Origin: Pseudomonas fulva
GTDB taxonomy: Bacteria > Pseudomonadota > Gammaproteobacteria > Pseudomonadales > Pseudomonadaceae
Assembly (NCBI RefSeq): GCF_015680705.1
Contig: NZ_JADNYP010000013.1
Span: 93,251-157,250 of the forward strand
Length of the DNA stretch: 64,000 nucleotides
Reading direction: 5' to 3'
Under the pieces are notes generated by a model. That model saw only the letters and a program-made list of their open reading frames with translations, was not told the origin of the DNA and made no database searches. Positions 28,017 to 37,341 of this stretch are shown here, in pieces (position 1 is the first letter of the stretch; each line of letters starts with the position of its first letter). Both the position numbers and the translations under genes were made by a program.

Positions 28017-29459
28017 CTAGAACGGCAAACTCGTCGCTTCCCGACACAGCTGATGGGCCAGCATGCCCAGCGTCAGCAGCGCGCGCTCTGACTCGCGATT
28101 CCAGGGGATACCGCAGTTGAGGCGAATACAGTGGTTGAACTGTTCGGTATTGCTGAAGATCAACCCTGGCGCGATGCTGATGCCCTGCTCCAGCGCACGC
28201 ACGTGCAACTCCTGGGTATTGACCCGTCCTGGCAGGCTGATCCAGAGGATGAACCCGCCGGTAGGCCGGGTCATCTGGGTGCCTTCGGGAAAATGCCGCT
28301 GCACGGCCAGCTGGTAGGCGCTGAGGTTGCGCCGGTATTCCTGGCGGATATAGCGCAGGTGACGGTCGTAGCCGCCGTTCTCCAGGTAGGCGGCAACCCC
28401 CATCTGCGTGACGCTGCAAGCCGAGTGGGTGGTGAAGGTCTGCAGCCGCTGGACTTCCTCGCGATAGCGACCCGGAATCATCCAGCCCACTCGCACGCCC
28501 GGCGACAAGGTCTTGGAAAAGCTCGAACAGTAAATGACTCGATCCAGACGATCATGCGCCTTCACGGCCTTGCTACGCCCTTGCTCGAACATCAGCTCGC
28601 CATAGATGTCGTCTTCGACGATCTGGATGTCGAAGTCCGAGGCCAGGCGCAGCAACTGTTTTTGCCGTTCTTCAGGCATGGTCCCGCCCAGCGGATTGCT
28701 CAACCTGGCCGTCAGCACCAGCGCCTTGATCGACCACTGGTTGGCTGCCAGTTGCAAGGCTTCCAGACTGATACCGGTGGACGGGTCGCTGGGAATCTCG
28801 ATCACCTTCAGCCCCAGCAGGTCAGCCAGTTGCAGCAACCCGTAGTAGGTCGGTGATTCCGCGGCGATCAGGTCGCCAGGACGGGTCAGCACCCTCAGCG
28901 ACATCTGCAGCGCATCGACACAGCCGTGGGTCACCACGATCTCGCGCGGATCCACCAGCACGCCGGCATCGCGCATGCGAATCGCGATCTGCCTGCGCAG
29001 CGGCTCGTAGCCTGGGCTGAACATGTAGCTGAAGGCACGCGGGCTGTGGAAGCGAGTCACCTTGGACAATTGCTGGTGCAGGGCCCGAACCGGCAGGTAG
29101 TCGACGTGCGGGACCGCCGCACCGAAGGGAAACACGCCGTCCCGGCGCGCCTCGACCAGGACCTGCTGGATGATGCTGGCCCGCGTCACCAGGCCGGGCC
29201 GCTCGACCTTGGCGATGTCCGGGGTCTGCGCCGTCAACGCTGGCGTCTGGTGTACGTAATAGCCCGACTGCGGTCGCGCCCTGATCAGCCCCTGATCCTC
29301 GAGGTTGGCGTAGGCTTGCAGGACCGTCGCATGACTAACGTTGAGCTGGGCGCTCATCTTGCGCACCGAAGGGACGCGCTCTCCAGGCTGATAGACGCCG
29401 CGACGAATATCGTCGGCCAATTGCTGGGCGATGCGCTGGTACAGCAGCAGGTTGGTCAT
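28017..29459 (-). CDS. MocR/PdxR-type transcriptional regulator (GntR-HTH fused to aminotransferase)
   Basis: A 480-residue regulator with an N-terminal winged helix of the GntR type (residues 1-70: GVYQPGERVPSVRKMSAQLNV, HATVLQAYANLEDQGLI). It is joined to a fold-type I PLP aminotransferase domain; the PLP lysine is expected in YCSSFSKTLSPGVRVGW near residue 310. Targets of MocR proteins are often adjacent, but no divergent partner is present here. The start at 29459 is chosen from the HTH alignment; a nine-residue extension has no better site. Confidence 0.9.
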   Translation of the reverse strand: MTNLLLYQRIAQQLADDIRRGVYQPGERVPSVRKMSAQLNVSHATVLQAYANLEDQGLIRARPQSGYYVHQTPALTAQTPDIAKVERPGLVTRASIIQQVLVEARRDGVFPFGAAVPHVDYLPVRALHQQLSKVTRFHSPRAFSYMFSPGYEPLRRQIAIRMRDAGVLVDPREIVVTHGCVDALQMSLRVLTRPGDLIAAESPTYYGLLQLADLLGLKVIEIPSDPSTGISLEALQLAANQWSIKALVLTARLSNPLGGTMPEERQKQLLRLASDFDIQIVEDDIYGELMFEQGRSKAVKAHDRLDRVIYCSSFSKTLSPGVRVGWMIPGRYREEVQRLQTFTTHSACSVTQMGVAAYLENGGYDRHLRYIRQEYRRNLSAYQLAVQRHFPEGTQMTRPTGGFILWISLPGRVNTQELHVRALEQGISIAPGLIFSNTEQFNHCIRLNCGIPWNRESERALLTLGMLAHQLCREATSLPF

Positions 29460-29654
29460 GGCGGAGTCTCGGGGCGCGGGCTTCATTGTTGTTCTGGAAC
29501 TCCGTGGAGGAGCTGGACTACCGTAACAGTCATCAAGTGTACCGGCACAGATTGCAGGTTAGTCAACCTGCGCCCGTATCCATGACATCCTGTCGACCGG
29601 CACGATCACCCGCGCCGTGCCGGCCACCCGGCAATGCCCAGGCACAGGCCGGCA

Positions 29655-30464
29655 TCAACGTTCGGCGGCCAGCCTGCCCTTCTCGTCGGAGAACACCACC
29701 TCAACGCGTCGATTCTGCGCCCTGCCCCGCTCCGAGGCATTGGCTTCGACCGGATACTGGTCGCCATAACCGACCACCTGGATACGCTTCTCATCGACGC
29801 CCAGGTCGACCAGCATGTCCGCGACCGACTGTGCCCGCGCACGCGACAGTTCGAGATTGTCTTGCGCAGTGCCCGTGCTGTCGGTGTAGCCTTCGACACG
29901 AATCACCCGACGAGGATTGAGCTGGAGGAACTGCACCAGCTTGAGCAGCGTGCGGCTGGCCGAATTTCTCAGCTCCGCGCGACCGGTGTCGAACAGTGCA
30001 TCGCCCAGCGTCAGGACCTGGCCACGATCGCTTTCCTGCGATGCCAGCGCGGCGATTTCGGCCTCCAGCCACTTGCCCTGCTGCTGCACCGTGGCCAGCT
30101 TGGCTTCGCGCAGGGCCAGTTGCAGGCGCTGGCGCTGCAGGTCCAGCTGGACCAGGCGCTCCTGGTTGAGCGCGAGCCGGGCATGCTCGCGGGCGATCTC
30201 GCTGTAGCGCTGGCTAAGGTAGGCGTAATGGCGCACGTCACTGCCGCTGCCGATGTAGCTGGACAGGCGCTCGGCGCGCCCCAGCGACTCCCCGGCACGA
30301 ATCACGTCACGCGGCGCGCTGCGCAGCACATCGGAGTCATCCTTGACCTGCTCGAAGGCGGCGCTGGCCTGCTCCAGCGCCGACTCGCTGCGCTGGCTGG
30401 CGCAGCCCTGCAAGCCCAGCGCACCCAGCGCGACCAGCAGCAATACGGACTGGCGATGGTTCAT
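29655..30464 (-). CDS. OmpA-family lipoprotein with N-terminal DUF4398
   Basis: A 269-residue predicted outer membrane lipoprotein (lipobox LQGC, Cys21). The helical N-terminal half resembles DUF4398 (FEQVKDDSDVLRSAPRDVIRAGESL), with coiled-coil from ~90 to 140. The C-terminal OmpA-like peptidoglycan-binding domain carries ILVD-type motifs: DTGRAELRNSA, GYTDSTGTAQDNLELSRARA and GYGDQYPVEAN. It overlaps the upstream lipoprotein gene by ATGA, so the two are translationally coupled and probably act together at the outer membrane. Confidence 0.88.
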   Translation of the reverse strand: MNHRQSVLLLVALGALGLQGCASQRSESALEQASAAFEQVKDDSDVLRSAPRDVIRAGESLGRAERLSSYIGSGSDVRHYAYLSQRYSEIAREHARLALNQERLVQLDLQRQRLQLALREAKLATVQQQGKWLEAEIAALASQESDRGQVLTLGDALFDTGRAELRNSASRTLLKLVQFLQLNPRRVIRVEGYTDSTGTAQDNLELSRARAQSVADMLVDLGVDEKRIQVVGYGDQYPVEANASERGRAQNRRVEVVFSDEKGRLAAER

Positions 30465-30856
30465 GGCTGGGCCTCCAGTTGCTTGCGCAGGCGCTTGATA
30501 CGCGCCTCCAGGATCTTGATCTGCTCCTGACTCTTCTCGGTAAGCACCTGCGCCTCGGCCAGGCGCGCATCCAACTCGGCCTGCTCGGCACGCATGCGGG
30601 CCTCCCGGTACTGGCCGCTAGCCATATCAGCCTGGGCCCGTGCCAGCTTGTCCTCGGCAAGCTTCAGCGCCTGTAGCTGCTCGGTGGCCCCGACCGCCTT
30701 GGCTTGCTCGAGAGCCTGGCCGGAAAGCCGCAGCTGCTCGTGCGGCGCCGGATCGCTGGCGCAGCCGGCCAGGCCGGACAAGGCCAGGACCAGGCCGAGG
30801 GCGCGGGTGTGGCCAGGCAGTCTTGCCTTGGCCAAGGTCGAATCCGATCTGTTCAA
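30461..30856 (-). CDS. DUF4398 domain lipoprotein
   Basis: A 131-residue predicted lipoprotein with lipobox LAGC (Cys32), then a long charged helical region typical of DUF4398 (KLAEDKLARAQADMASGQYREARMRAEQAELDARLAEAQ simplified). The start appears to be TTG at 30856 with GGAG about 11 nt upstream, which gives a long basic n-region. It forms an ATGA-overlapped pair with the OmpA-family lipoprotein. Function unknown; probably an envelope complex. Confidence 0.8.
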   Translation of the reverse strand: MNRSDSTLAKARLPGHTRALGLVLALSGLAGCASDPAPHEQLRLSGQALEQAKAVGATEQLQALKLAEDKLARAQADMASGQYREARMRAEQAELDARLAEAQVLTEKSQEQIKILEARIKRLRKQLEAQP

Positions 30857-30988
30857 ACTGCTTCAGCTCCTGACGAATACGCGATCTGCGGCGCGGTTGA
30901 CTATCGCGCTGTGCGCCGCGGCGGCAATAGTAACCTGCTTTCCACCGCCACGACCAAGTCGAGCGGACGCTGGAAAACCAGGCGGCGC

Positions 30989-31819
30989 TCAGTTGTCGCT
31001 CGCCGCGCCCTGAGCCTGCATGCGCGCCTGGCGCATCCAGCGCGCCAGGTTGCGCTGCAATGCGGCATCGGCCGCCGTCCCGCCTGCCAGCTCAGCGACC
31101 CGCCGCGCCAGCTGTCCACGCAACCAGGCATCATTGCACGCCGAGTTGTGCGAGACCGCCAGGAACAGGCCGGGCCGATCCACGGGCAAGCCGTTGGCGA
31201 TCACTTCGTCGCTCAGGCCCAGGCCTTGCACCACGGCCATCCCGGCATAGCGACCCGCCAGTACATAGTCGACCTGCCCCAGCACCAGTTTCTGGTACGC
31301 CTGGGTCAGGCTCTGGGCCGTTTCCAGCGTGGGCCAGGCCTGAAGGGTGGCCTGGAAGCCCGCCGTCAGCCGCGCATTTCCCGGCAGGCTGCCACGGTAG
31401 CGCTGCAGCTCGGCCGGACTGTCATGAACCAGCGGCGCATCATGCCGGGTCCAGACCAGGTAGTCGTCATGTTGCAACGGTGGATGGACGTAATCGAGCG
31501 CCGTCAGCCGCGAAGAGGCCATGGGCGAGTCGAGCAGCAGGTCCATGCGCCCGCTGCGAACCTCTTCGAAGGCCTGGCCGCGCTTGCCGGCGTGCAACAC
31601 TTCGACGCTCACGCCGATTTCGCCAGCGACCTGGCGCAGCAGATCGACGCTGGCTCCGACCAGATGCCGTGGATCCTGCGGATCCTGCCAAGAGTAAGGC
31701 GGCGCGTCCGGACTGCCAGTGGCCACCAGACGTTCGCATTTGCCCACTGCCCATGTCGCCGGCGACGCCAGCACGGCCAGGCAGGCCGTGATCGCTGCGG
31801 TTCGGCCAAGCCTTGCCAT
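30989..31819 (-). CDS. Periplasmic solute-binding protein (family 3-like)
   Basis: A 276-residue protein with a signal peptide (AAITACLAVLASPATWA). The bilobed substrate-binding fold of amino acid receptors is seen: GSPDAPPYSW, VGASVDLLRQVAGEIGV, FEEVRSGRMDLLLDSPM and LVLGQVDYVLAGRYAGM. No permease or ATPase gene is adjacent, so it may be an orphan receptor. Ligand unknown. The start has a GGAG site. Confidence 0.85.
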   Translation of the reverse strand: MARLGRTAAITACLAVLASPATWAVGKCERLVATGSPDAPPYSWQDPQDPRHLVGASVDLLRQVAGEIGVSVEVLHAGKRGQAFEEVRSGRMDLLLDSPMASSRLTALDYVHPPLQHDDYLVWTRHDAPLVHDSPAELQRYRGSLPGNARLTAGFQATLQAWPTLETAQSLTQAYQKLVLGQVDYVLAGRYAGMAVVQGLGLSDEVIANGLPVDRPGLFLAVSHNSACNDAWLRGQLARRVAELAGGTAADAALQRNLARWMRQARMQAQGAASDN

Positions 31820-31845
31820 GCCTTGATCTCCAGGTCCGAAATGAA

Positions 31846-31880
31846 GAAAGCCCGACCTTCCACGGGAAGGCCGGGCTTTC
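31846..31880 (-). terminator. Terminator after etfA
   Basis: GAAAGCCCGACCTTC (31846-31860) and GAAGGCCGGGCTTTC (31866-31880) pair over 15 positions with one mismatch and a 5-nt loop. It lies about 20 nt after the etfA stop. The T-tract on the minus strand is short (CTTTCTTC). Confidence 0.8.
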
Positions 31881-31900
31881 TTATAAGTGAAGCAGCGGGA

Positions 31901-32830
31901 TCAGACCAGCTTTTCCAGCTCCGGAACCGCTTCGAACAGGTCGGCGACCAGGCCGTAGTCGGCGACCTGGAAGATCGGCGCCTCTTCGTCCTTGTTGATC
32001 GCCACGATCACCTTGGAGTCCTTCATGCCGGCCAGGTGCTGGATGGCACCGGAGATACCCACGGCGATGTACAGTTGCGGCGCGACGATCTTGCCGGTCT
32101 GGCCGACCTGCATGTCGTTCGGCACGAAGCCTGCGTCGACCGCGGCGCGCGAGGCACCGACGGCGGCACCGAGCTTGTCGGCCAGGCTGTACAGGTGCTT
32201 GAAGTTGTCACCGTTGCCCATCCCGCGGCCACCGGACACCACCACCTTGGCGGCAGTCAGCTCGGGACGGTCGGACTTGGCCAGCTCCTCGCCGACGAAA
32301 GCCGACTTGCCGGCGTCGATGGCGGTATCGAGGGCTTCGACGGCAGCCGAGCCGCCTTCGGCCGCGACGGCGTCGAAGCCGGTGGCACGCACGGTGATGA
32401 CCTTGACCGCGGCGTTCGACTGCACCGTGGCGATGGCGTTGCCGGCATAGATCGGACGCTTGAAGGTGTCGGCGGACTCGACCGAGATGATCTCGGAGAT
32501 CTGGTCGACGTCCAGCAGCGCGGCGACCCGCGGCAGGATGTTCTTGCCATTGGTGGTAGCAGGCGCCAGCACATGGCTGTAGCCCTTGGCCAGCTCGACG
32601 ATCAGCGGCGCGGCGTTTTCCGGCAGCAGGTGGGCATAGGCGGCATTGTCCGCGACCAGCACCTTGGCGACGCCGGCGATCTTCGCCGCAGCTTCGGCGA
32701 TGGCCGATACGCCCTGGCCTGCGACCAGCACATGGATATCGCCACCGATCTTGGCGGCAGCGGCGACGGTGTTCAGGGTGGACGGGGCAATGGCACCGTT
32801 CTCGTATTCAGCGACAACCAGGATAGTCAT
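31901..32830 (-). CDS. etfA: Electron transfer flavoprotein alpha subunit
   Basis: A 309-residue FAD-binding subunit of ETF, which accepts electrons from acyl-CoA dehydrogenases. The C-terminal FAD domain shows [33 protein letters not shown] and [14 protein letters not shown], all ETF-alpha signatures. It follows etfB directly, with the etfB stop immediately before its ATG. Confidence 0.97.
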   Translation of the reverse strand: MTILVVAEYENGAIAPSTLNTVAAAAKIGGDIHVLVAGQGVSAIAEAAAKIAGVAKVLVADNAAYAHLLPENAAPLIVELAKGYSHVLAPATTNGKNILPRVAALLDVDQISEIISVESADTFKRPIYAGNAIATVQSNAAVKVITVRATGFDAVAAEGGSAAVEALDTAIDAGKSAFVGEELAKSDRPELTAAKVVVSGGRGMGNGDNFKHLYSLADKLGAAVGASRAAVDAGFVPNDMQVGQTGKIVAPQLYIAVGISGAIQHLAGMKDSKVIVAINKDEEAPIFQVADYGLVADLFEAVPELEKLV

Positions 32831-33580
32831 TTAGATTACCTTCGCTTCGTTCTTCAGCTTCTCGACCAGTTCGGCCACCGACTTGACCTTGATACCGGCA
32901 CCACGGGCAGCCGGGGCCTCGACCTTCAAGGTCTTGCTGGTAGAGGCGATGGATACGCCCAGCGCTTCTGGCGTGACGGTCTCCAGCGGCTTCTTCTTGG
33001 CCTTCATGATGTTCGGCAGCGAGGCATAGCGCGGCTCGTTCAGGCGCAGATCGGTGGTGACGATCGCCGGCAGGTTCAGCGCGACGGTCTGCAGGCCGCC
33101 ATCGATCTCGCGAGTCACGTTCAGCTTGTCGCCAGCGACTTCGACCTTCGAGGCGAAGGTGCCCTGGGCATAGCCAGTCAGCGCGGCGAGCATCTGGCCG
33201 GTCTGGTTGTTGTCGCTGTCGATGGCCTGCTTGCCGAGGATCACCAGTTGTGGCTGCTCCTTGTCCACCACCGCCTTGAGCAGCTTGGCCACGGCCAGCG
33301 AGCCGAGCTCATCGCCGGCCTCGACCAGGATGGCGCGATCGGCGCCCAGCGCCAGGGAGGTGCGCAGCTGCTCCTGAGCCGCGGTCGGGCCGATGCTGAC
33401 GGCGACGATCTCGGTGGCGACGCCTTTTTCCTTCAGACGCACGGCTTCTTCCACGGCGATCTCGCAGAAGGGGTTCATGGACATCTTGACATTGGCGAGG
33501 TCGACGCCGGAGTTGTCCGCCTTGACGCGAACCTTGACGTTGTAGTCGACCACTCGTTTGACAGCTACAAGAACCTTCAT
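32831..33580 (-). CDS. etfB: Electron transfer flavoprotein beta subunit
   Basis: A 249-residue AMP-binding subunit of [22 protein letters not shown] and [19 protein letters not shown] are characteristic, as is LGADRAILV. The start follows GAGGAATCC. It is the first gene of etfBA, divergent from ETF-QO across a 534-bp interval that holds a PsrA-type operator. Confidence 0.97.
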   Translation of the reverse strand: MKVLVAVKRVVDYNVKVRVKADNSGVDLANVKMSMNPFCEIAVEEAVRLKEKGVATEIVAVSIGPTAAQEQLRTSLALGADRAILVEAGDELGSLAVAKLLKAVVDKEQPQLVILGKQAIDSDNNQTGQMLAALTGYAQGTFASKVEVAGDKLNVTREIDGGLQTVALNLPAIVTTDLRLNEPRYASLPNIMKAKKKPLETVTPEALGVSIASTSKTLKVEAPAARGAGIKVKSVAELVEKLKNEAKVI

Positions 33581-33926
33581 GGATTCCTCGTTACTCTCCG
33601 GTGATTAGAAGTCGCCTGGGGCATGCCCGGCGATTTGCGCGTAGGACCAGGGCACCTCTGGAAACATAGGACGGCGGACCGATCTAGCATGCCTCGACCG
33701 CCCTGCCCACGCCTGGGCAAAACCCACGGGTCATTTCCTGTCGTGACGTGTAAACTGCACTACATGGCGGGTTCTGGCGGGAATCCCCTGCACTTCGCCT
33801 GGTCTTCAGGGACGCTCTTGCGTCCGACGGTCAGCCTACGGCGAGCGTAAAACCGCTGGTATCTTGACTGCATCCCCCCGGTCGGTCAATACGGCAAATC
33901 GGCCATCGTCCAGGCGCCCTTCGGTG

Positions 33927-33956
33927 ATTTTACTGGGGTCCGGGCAATTCAAACAA
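33927..33956 (-). promoter_or_regulatory. Candidate etfBA promoter
   Basis: On the minus strand TTGTTT (33956-33951), 18-nt spacer, TAAAAT (33932-33927). Its -35 lies inside the PsrA-type operator. If used, it makes a leader of about 340 nt before etfB; a second promoter closer to the gene cannot be excluded. Confidence 0.5.
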
Positions 33957-33963
33957 ACGTTTG
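33950..33963. promoter_or_regulatory. PsrA-type operator (CAAAC-N4-GTTTG)
   Basis: CAAAC (33950-33954), AAAC, GTTTG (33959-33963), matching the PsrA consensus (G/C)AAAC-N2-4-GTTT(G/C). It contains the perfect palindrome ACAAACGTTTGT (33953-33964). It ends two bases before the -35 of the ETF-QO promoter and covers the -35 of the candidate etfBA promoter. As I recall, etfBA and ETF-QO are PsrA targets in P. aeruginosa. Confidence 0.8.
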
Positions 33964-33965
33964 TA

Positions 33966-33994
33966 TTGGACCCGTCCCGTGGTGTGGATATAAT
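33966..33994 (+). promoter_or_regulatory. Sigma70 promoter of ETF-QO
   Basis: TTGGAC (33966-33971), 17-nt spacer, perfect TATAAT (33989-33994). The predicted start near 34001 gives a ~115-nt leader. The rest of the 534-bp etfB-ETF-QO interval has no credible gene. Confidence 0.85.
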
Positions 33995-34114
33995 GCGCGC
34001 CACGACAAAGCGGTGTAGTGCGGCGCGGAGAAAGCTACAGCCAGGCAGCTGTGCGCCCACGCACTCCACCCACCAGACAAGCAACAGAGACAAAGCCTCG
34101 AGTAGGAGAGACCT

Positions 34115-35779
34115 GTGGAACGCGAATACATGGAATTCGACGTGGTCATTGTCGGCGCAGGCCCCTCAGGTCTGTCCGCTGCATGCCGCCTGAAGCAGAA
34201 GGCCGCCGAGACCGGCAGCGAGATCAGCGTCTGCGTGGTCGAGAAAGGCTCGGAGGTCGGCGCCCACATTCTGTCCGGCGCGGTGTTCGAATCGCGTGCC
34301 CTCGACGAACTGTTCCCCGACTGGAAGGCGCTCGGCGCGCCGCTGCTGACCGAAGTCAAGCGCGACGACATCTATGTGCTCAAGGACCAGGCCAGCTCGG
34401 TCAAGGTCCCCGACCTGTTCGTGCCGCGCACCATGCACAACCAGGGCAACTACATCATTTCCTTGGGCAACCTGTGCCGCTGGCTGGCGCAGCAGGCCGA
34501 GAACCTTGGCGTAGAAATCTATCCCGGCTTCGCCGCGCAGCAAGCCCTGATCGACGAGGCCGGCGTGGTGCGCGGCATCGTCACCGGCGACCTGGGCGTC
34601 GACCGCGAGGGCCAACCCAAGGATGGCCTGTACACCCCTGGCATGGAACTGCGTGCCAAGTACACCCTGTTCGCCGAAGGCTGCCGCGGGCATATCGGCA
34701 AGCAGCTGATCCGCCACTTCAATCTCGATGGCGAGGCCGACCCGCAGCACTACGGCATCGGCATCAAGGAAATCTGGGAGGTCGAGCCGAGCCGTCACGA
34801 GCAAGGCCTGGTGGTGCATACCGCCGGCTGGCCACTGGACGTGGTCAACGCCGACAACACCGGCGGCTCGTTCCTCTATCACCTGGAGAACAACCAGGTG
34901 GTGGTCGGTCTGATCGTCGACCTGGCCTACGCCAACCCGTACCTGTCGCCGTTCGACGAATTCCAGCGACTCAAGCACCACCCGGTGATCAGCCAGTACC
35001 TCGAAGGCGGCAAGCGGATCAGCTACGGTGCCCGCGCCATCGCCAAGGGCGGCCTGAACTCGCTGCCCAAGATGGTCTTCGAGGGCGGTGCGCTGATCGG
35101 CTGCGACCTGGGCACGCTGAACTTTGCCAAGATCAAGGGCAGCCATACCGCCATGAAGTCCGGCATGCTCGCCGCCGAGGCAGTGGCCGAGGCCCTGGCC
35201 GCCGGTCGCGAGGGCGGCGACCGGCTCGATGGCTATGCCAGCGCCTTCAAGGCCAGCTGGGTGTACGAAGAGCTGCACGCCAGCCGCAACTTCGGCCCGG
35301 CCATGCACAAGTTCGGCCCGCTGTTCGGCGCCGCCTTCAACTACATCGACCAGAACTGGTTCAAGGGCAAGCTGCCGTTCACCTTGCGCAACACCAAGCC
35401 GGACTACGCCTGCCTCAAGCTGGCGGCCGAGTCGCGGAAAATCGACTACCCCAAACCCGACGGCAAGCTCAGCTTCGACAAGCTCAGCTCGGTATTCCTC
35501 TCCAGCACCAACCATGAAGAGGAACAACCTTGCCATCTCAAGCTGACCGACCCGAGCGTTCCCATCGCCAGCAACCTGCCGTTGTACGACGAACCGGCGC
35601 AACGCTACTGCCCGGCAGGCGTGTACGAGGTGGTCAGCCAGGACGACGGCAGCAAGCGTTTCCAGATCAACGCGCAGAACTGCGTGCACTGCAAGACCTG
35701 TGATATCAAGGATCCAGCACAGAACATCACCTGGGTCGCGCCGGAGGGCGCTGGCGGGCCGAACTACCCCAACATGTAG
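34115..35779 (+). CDS. Electron transfer flavoprotein-ubiquinone oxidoreductase
   Basis: A 554-residue membrane-associated flavoprotein that passes electrons from ETF to ubiquinone during fatty acid and amino acid oxidation. The FAD motif VGAGPSGLSAACRLKQ lies at residues 12-27. The quinone/FAD regions include GCRGHIGKQLI and GGALIGCDLGTLN. The C-terminal [4Fe-4S] ligands are in NCVHCKTCDIKDP, preceded by YCPAGVYE. The start is GTG at 34115 behind AGGAGAG; an ATG five codons later is the alternative. It is divergent from etfBA and shares its operator. Confidence 0.97.
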   Translation: MEREYMEFDVVIVGAGPSGLSAACRLKQKAAETGSEISVCVVEKGSEVGAHILSGAVFESRALDELFPDWKALGAPLLTEVKRDDIYVLKDQASSVKVPDLFVPRTMHNQGNYIISLGNLCRWLAQQAENLGVEIYPGFAAQQALIDEAGVVRGIVTGDLGVDREGQPKDGLYTPGMELRAKYTLFAEGCRGHIGKQLIRHFNLDGEADPQHYGIGIKEIWEVEPSRHEQGLVVHTAGWPLDVVNADNTGGSFLYHLENNQVVVGLIVDLAYANPYLSPFDEFQRLKHHPVISQYLEGGKRISYGARAIAKGGLNSLPKMVFEGGALIGCDLGTLNFAKIKGSHTAMKSGMLAAEAVAEALAAGREGGDRLDGYASAFKASWVYEELHASRNFGPAMHKFGPLFGAAFNYIDQNWFKGKLPFTLRNTKPDYACLKLAAESRKIDYPKPDGKLSFDKLSSVFLSSTNHEEEQPCHLKLTDPSVPIASNLPLYDEPAQRYCPAGVYEVVSQDDGSKRFQINAQNCVHCKTCDIKDPAQNITWVAPEGAGGPNYPNM

Positions 35780-35796
35780 GCTCTGCCCTTGATGCG

Positions 35797-35828
35797 AAAG
35801 CCCCAGGCCGCCAGGCCCGGGGCTTTTT
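35797..35828 (+). terminator. Terminator of ETF-QO
   Basis: AAAGCCCC (35797-35804) and GGGGCTTT (35819-35826) followed by TT. It lies 17 nt after the stop. Confidence 0.88.
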
Positions 35829-35898
35829 CGTAGATGCACGTCACCAAGCCTTGCCGGGCAACCGGCGGGGCATGTCTGCGCTGACCGGCGATCGCTGC

Positions 35899-37215
35899 TC
35901 ACTCGCCGCGACAGAAGGCTGCGGTGTCGGCCTCGGACCCAAGCGGTTCACGCTGTTCGAAATACAGTGCGGTAAGCATGCCGACCAAGCCCATGATCGC
36001 GCAGAAGCCCACGCATGCCCACGGGCTCCAGGGCATCAGCGCGATCAGCGCCAATGGCGTGATGCTGGCCCACAATGCATAGGCGACGTTGTAGGTGAAG
36101 GAAATTCCCGAAACGCGGATCTCGACCGGGAACAGCCCGACCATTATCGACGGCACCACGCCGACCACGCCGCAGGACAACCCGGCCACGGCGTAGGCCA
36201 GGCCAGGCCAGGCCCACTGCCCTACCAGGCTGGCATACAGCAGGCCGATCCCCAGCGGCAGCAGCAGGCTGTAGATCATCAGGGCGCGCCAGGCACCGAG
36301 GCGATCGACCAGCAGGCCGGCCAGCACGCAGCCAATGTTGAGAAAGACGATACCCAGGCTGCTCAGGGCGAAGGTGTGTCCGGCCGTCATGGCGAAACGC
36401 TGTTGCATCACCGTCGGGGTGATCACCACCAGCACCACCACCGCCGAGGTCAGCACGCAGGTCAGCAGCGCAGCCGGCACCAGTGCCTGGCGATGCTCGC
36501 CCAAGACCCTGCGCAGCGGAAAGGCCACCGGCTGTTCGCGACGTTCGCGCAGGGCCAGGAACACTGGTGTCTCGCTCAGCCAGCGACGTAGCCAGATGCC
36601 GACGATGCCGAACACCCCGCCAAGCAGGAACGGGTAGCGCCAGGCCTGGGCGAGGATCTCCTCGGGCGTGAACACCTGGGCCAGGGCCGTGGCGGTCAAC
36701 GCTCCGAGCAGGTAGCCGAAGGTCAGCCCGGCCTGGAGGAAGCCCAAGGCATAGCCACGCCGACCAGGCGGCGTGTGCTCGGCGACGAAGGTCCAGGCGC
36801 TTGGCACCTCGCCGCCGACGGCGGCACCCTGGAGGATGCGCAGGGCCAGCAACAGCAGCGGTGCTGCATAGCCGATGTCGGCATAGGTCGGCATCACCCC
36901 GATCAACAGGCATGGCAGCGTCATCATCAGGATGCTCAGGCTGAAGACCCGCTTGCGTCCCAGGTGGTCGGCGAAATGCGCCATGAGGATACCGCCCAGC
37001 GGGCGCGCCAGGTAACCGGTGACGAAGATGCCGAAGCTTTGCAGCAGGCGCAGCCACTCGGGCATCTGCGGCGGGAAGAACAGCTGGCTCAAGGTCAGGG
37101 CGAAGAACACGAAGATGATGAAGTCGTAGATCTCCAGTGCCCCGCCGAGCGCCGCCAGGCTCAAGGTCCGGTGATCGGCACGACCCAGCTGGCCGGTGGT
37201 ATCGAAGGCAGTCAT
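35899..37215 (-). CDS. MFS transporter (metabolite:H+ symporter type)
   Basis: A 438-residue permease with about 12 membrane segments. The MFS loop motif is seen in LARPLGGILMAHFADHLGRK near residue 74, and the N-terminus LGGALEIYDFIIF resembles the metabolite:H+ symporter group (citrate, proline/betaine, shikimate carriers). The substrate cannot be read from the sequence. The start at 37215 is chosen over a 22-residue extension. It is a single gene between the ETF-QO terminator and a repeat element. Confidence 0.88.
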   Translation of the reverse strand: MTAFDTTGQLGRADHRTLSLAALGGALEIYDFIIFVFFALTLSQLFFPPQMPEWLRLLQSFGIFVTGYLARPLGGILMAHFADHLGRKRVFSLSILMMTLPCLLIGVMPTYADIGYAAPLLLLALRILQGAAVGGEVPSAWTFVAEHTPPGRRGYALGFLQAGLTFGYLLGALTATALAQVFTPEEILAQAWRYPFLLGGVFGIVGIWLRRWLSETPVFLALRERREQPVAFPLRRVLGEHRQALVPAALLTCVLTSAVVVLVVITPTVMQQRFAMTAGHTFALSSLGIVFLNIGCVLAGLLVDRLGAWRALMIYSLLLPLGIGLLYASLVGQWAWPGLAYAVAGLSCGVVGVVPSIMVGLFPVEIRVSGISFTYNVAYALWASITPLALIALMPWSPWACVGFCAIMGLVGMLTALYFEQREPLGSEADTAAFCRGE

Positions 37216-37263
37216 GGCAGGTTCCGCAGCGCGACAAGGCGCAAGAGGATAGCAAATGCGCAA

Positions 37264-37340
37264 AGCCGCCGCAGGCGGCAAGCGGCAAGCGGATCGTGCA
37301 GCCGATGCGACCCGCTTCTGCTTGTGGCTTGTGGCTGGCT
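37264..37340. repeat. Intergenic inverted repeat (putida-type)
   Basis: Left arm 37264-37292 and right arm 37312-37340 are imperfect inverted copies (AGCC...AAGCGG). The right arm shares the exact 15-mer TCTGCTTGTGGCTTG (37317-37331) with 56234-56248. It lies between the MFS gene and the chemoreceptor gene. Confidence 0.65.
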
Positions 37341-37341
37341 G

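Noticed and set aside
30704..33604. 966-codon plus-strand frame over the DUF4398, solute-binding and etf genes
   Set aside because: Crosses several confident minus-strand genes and terminators.
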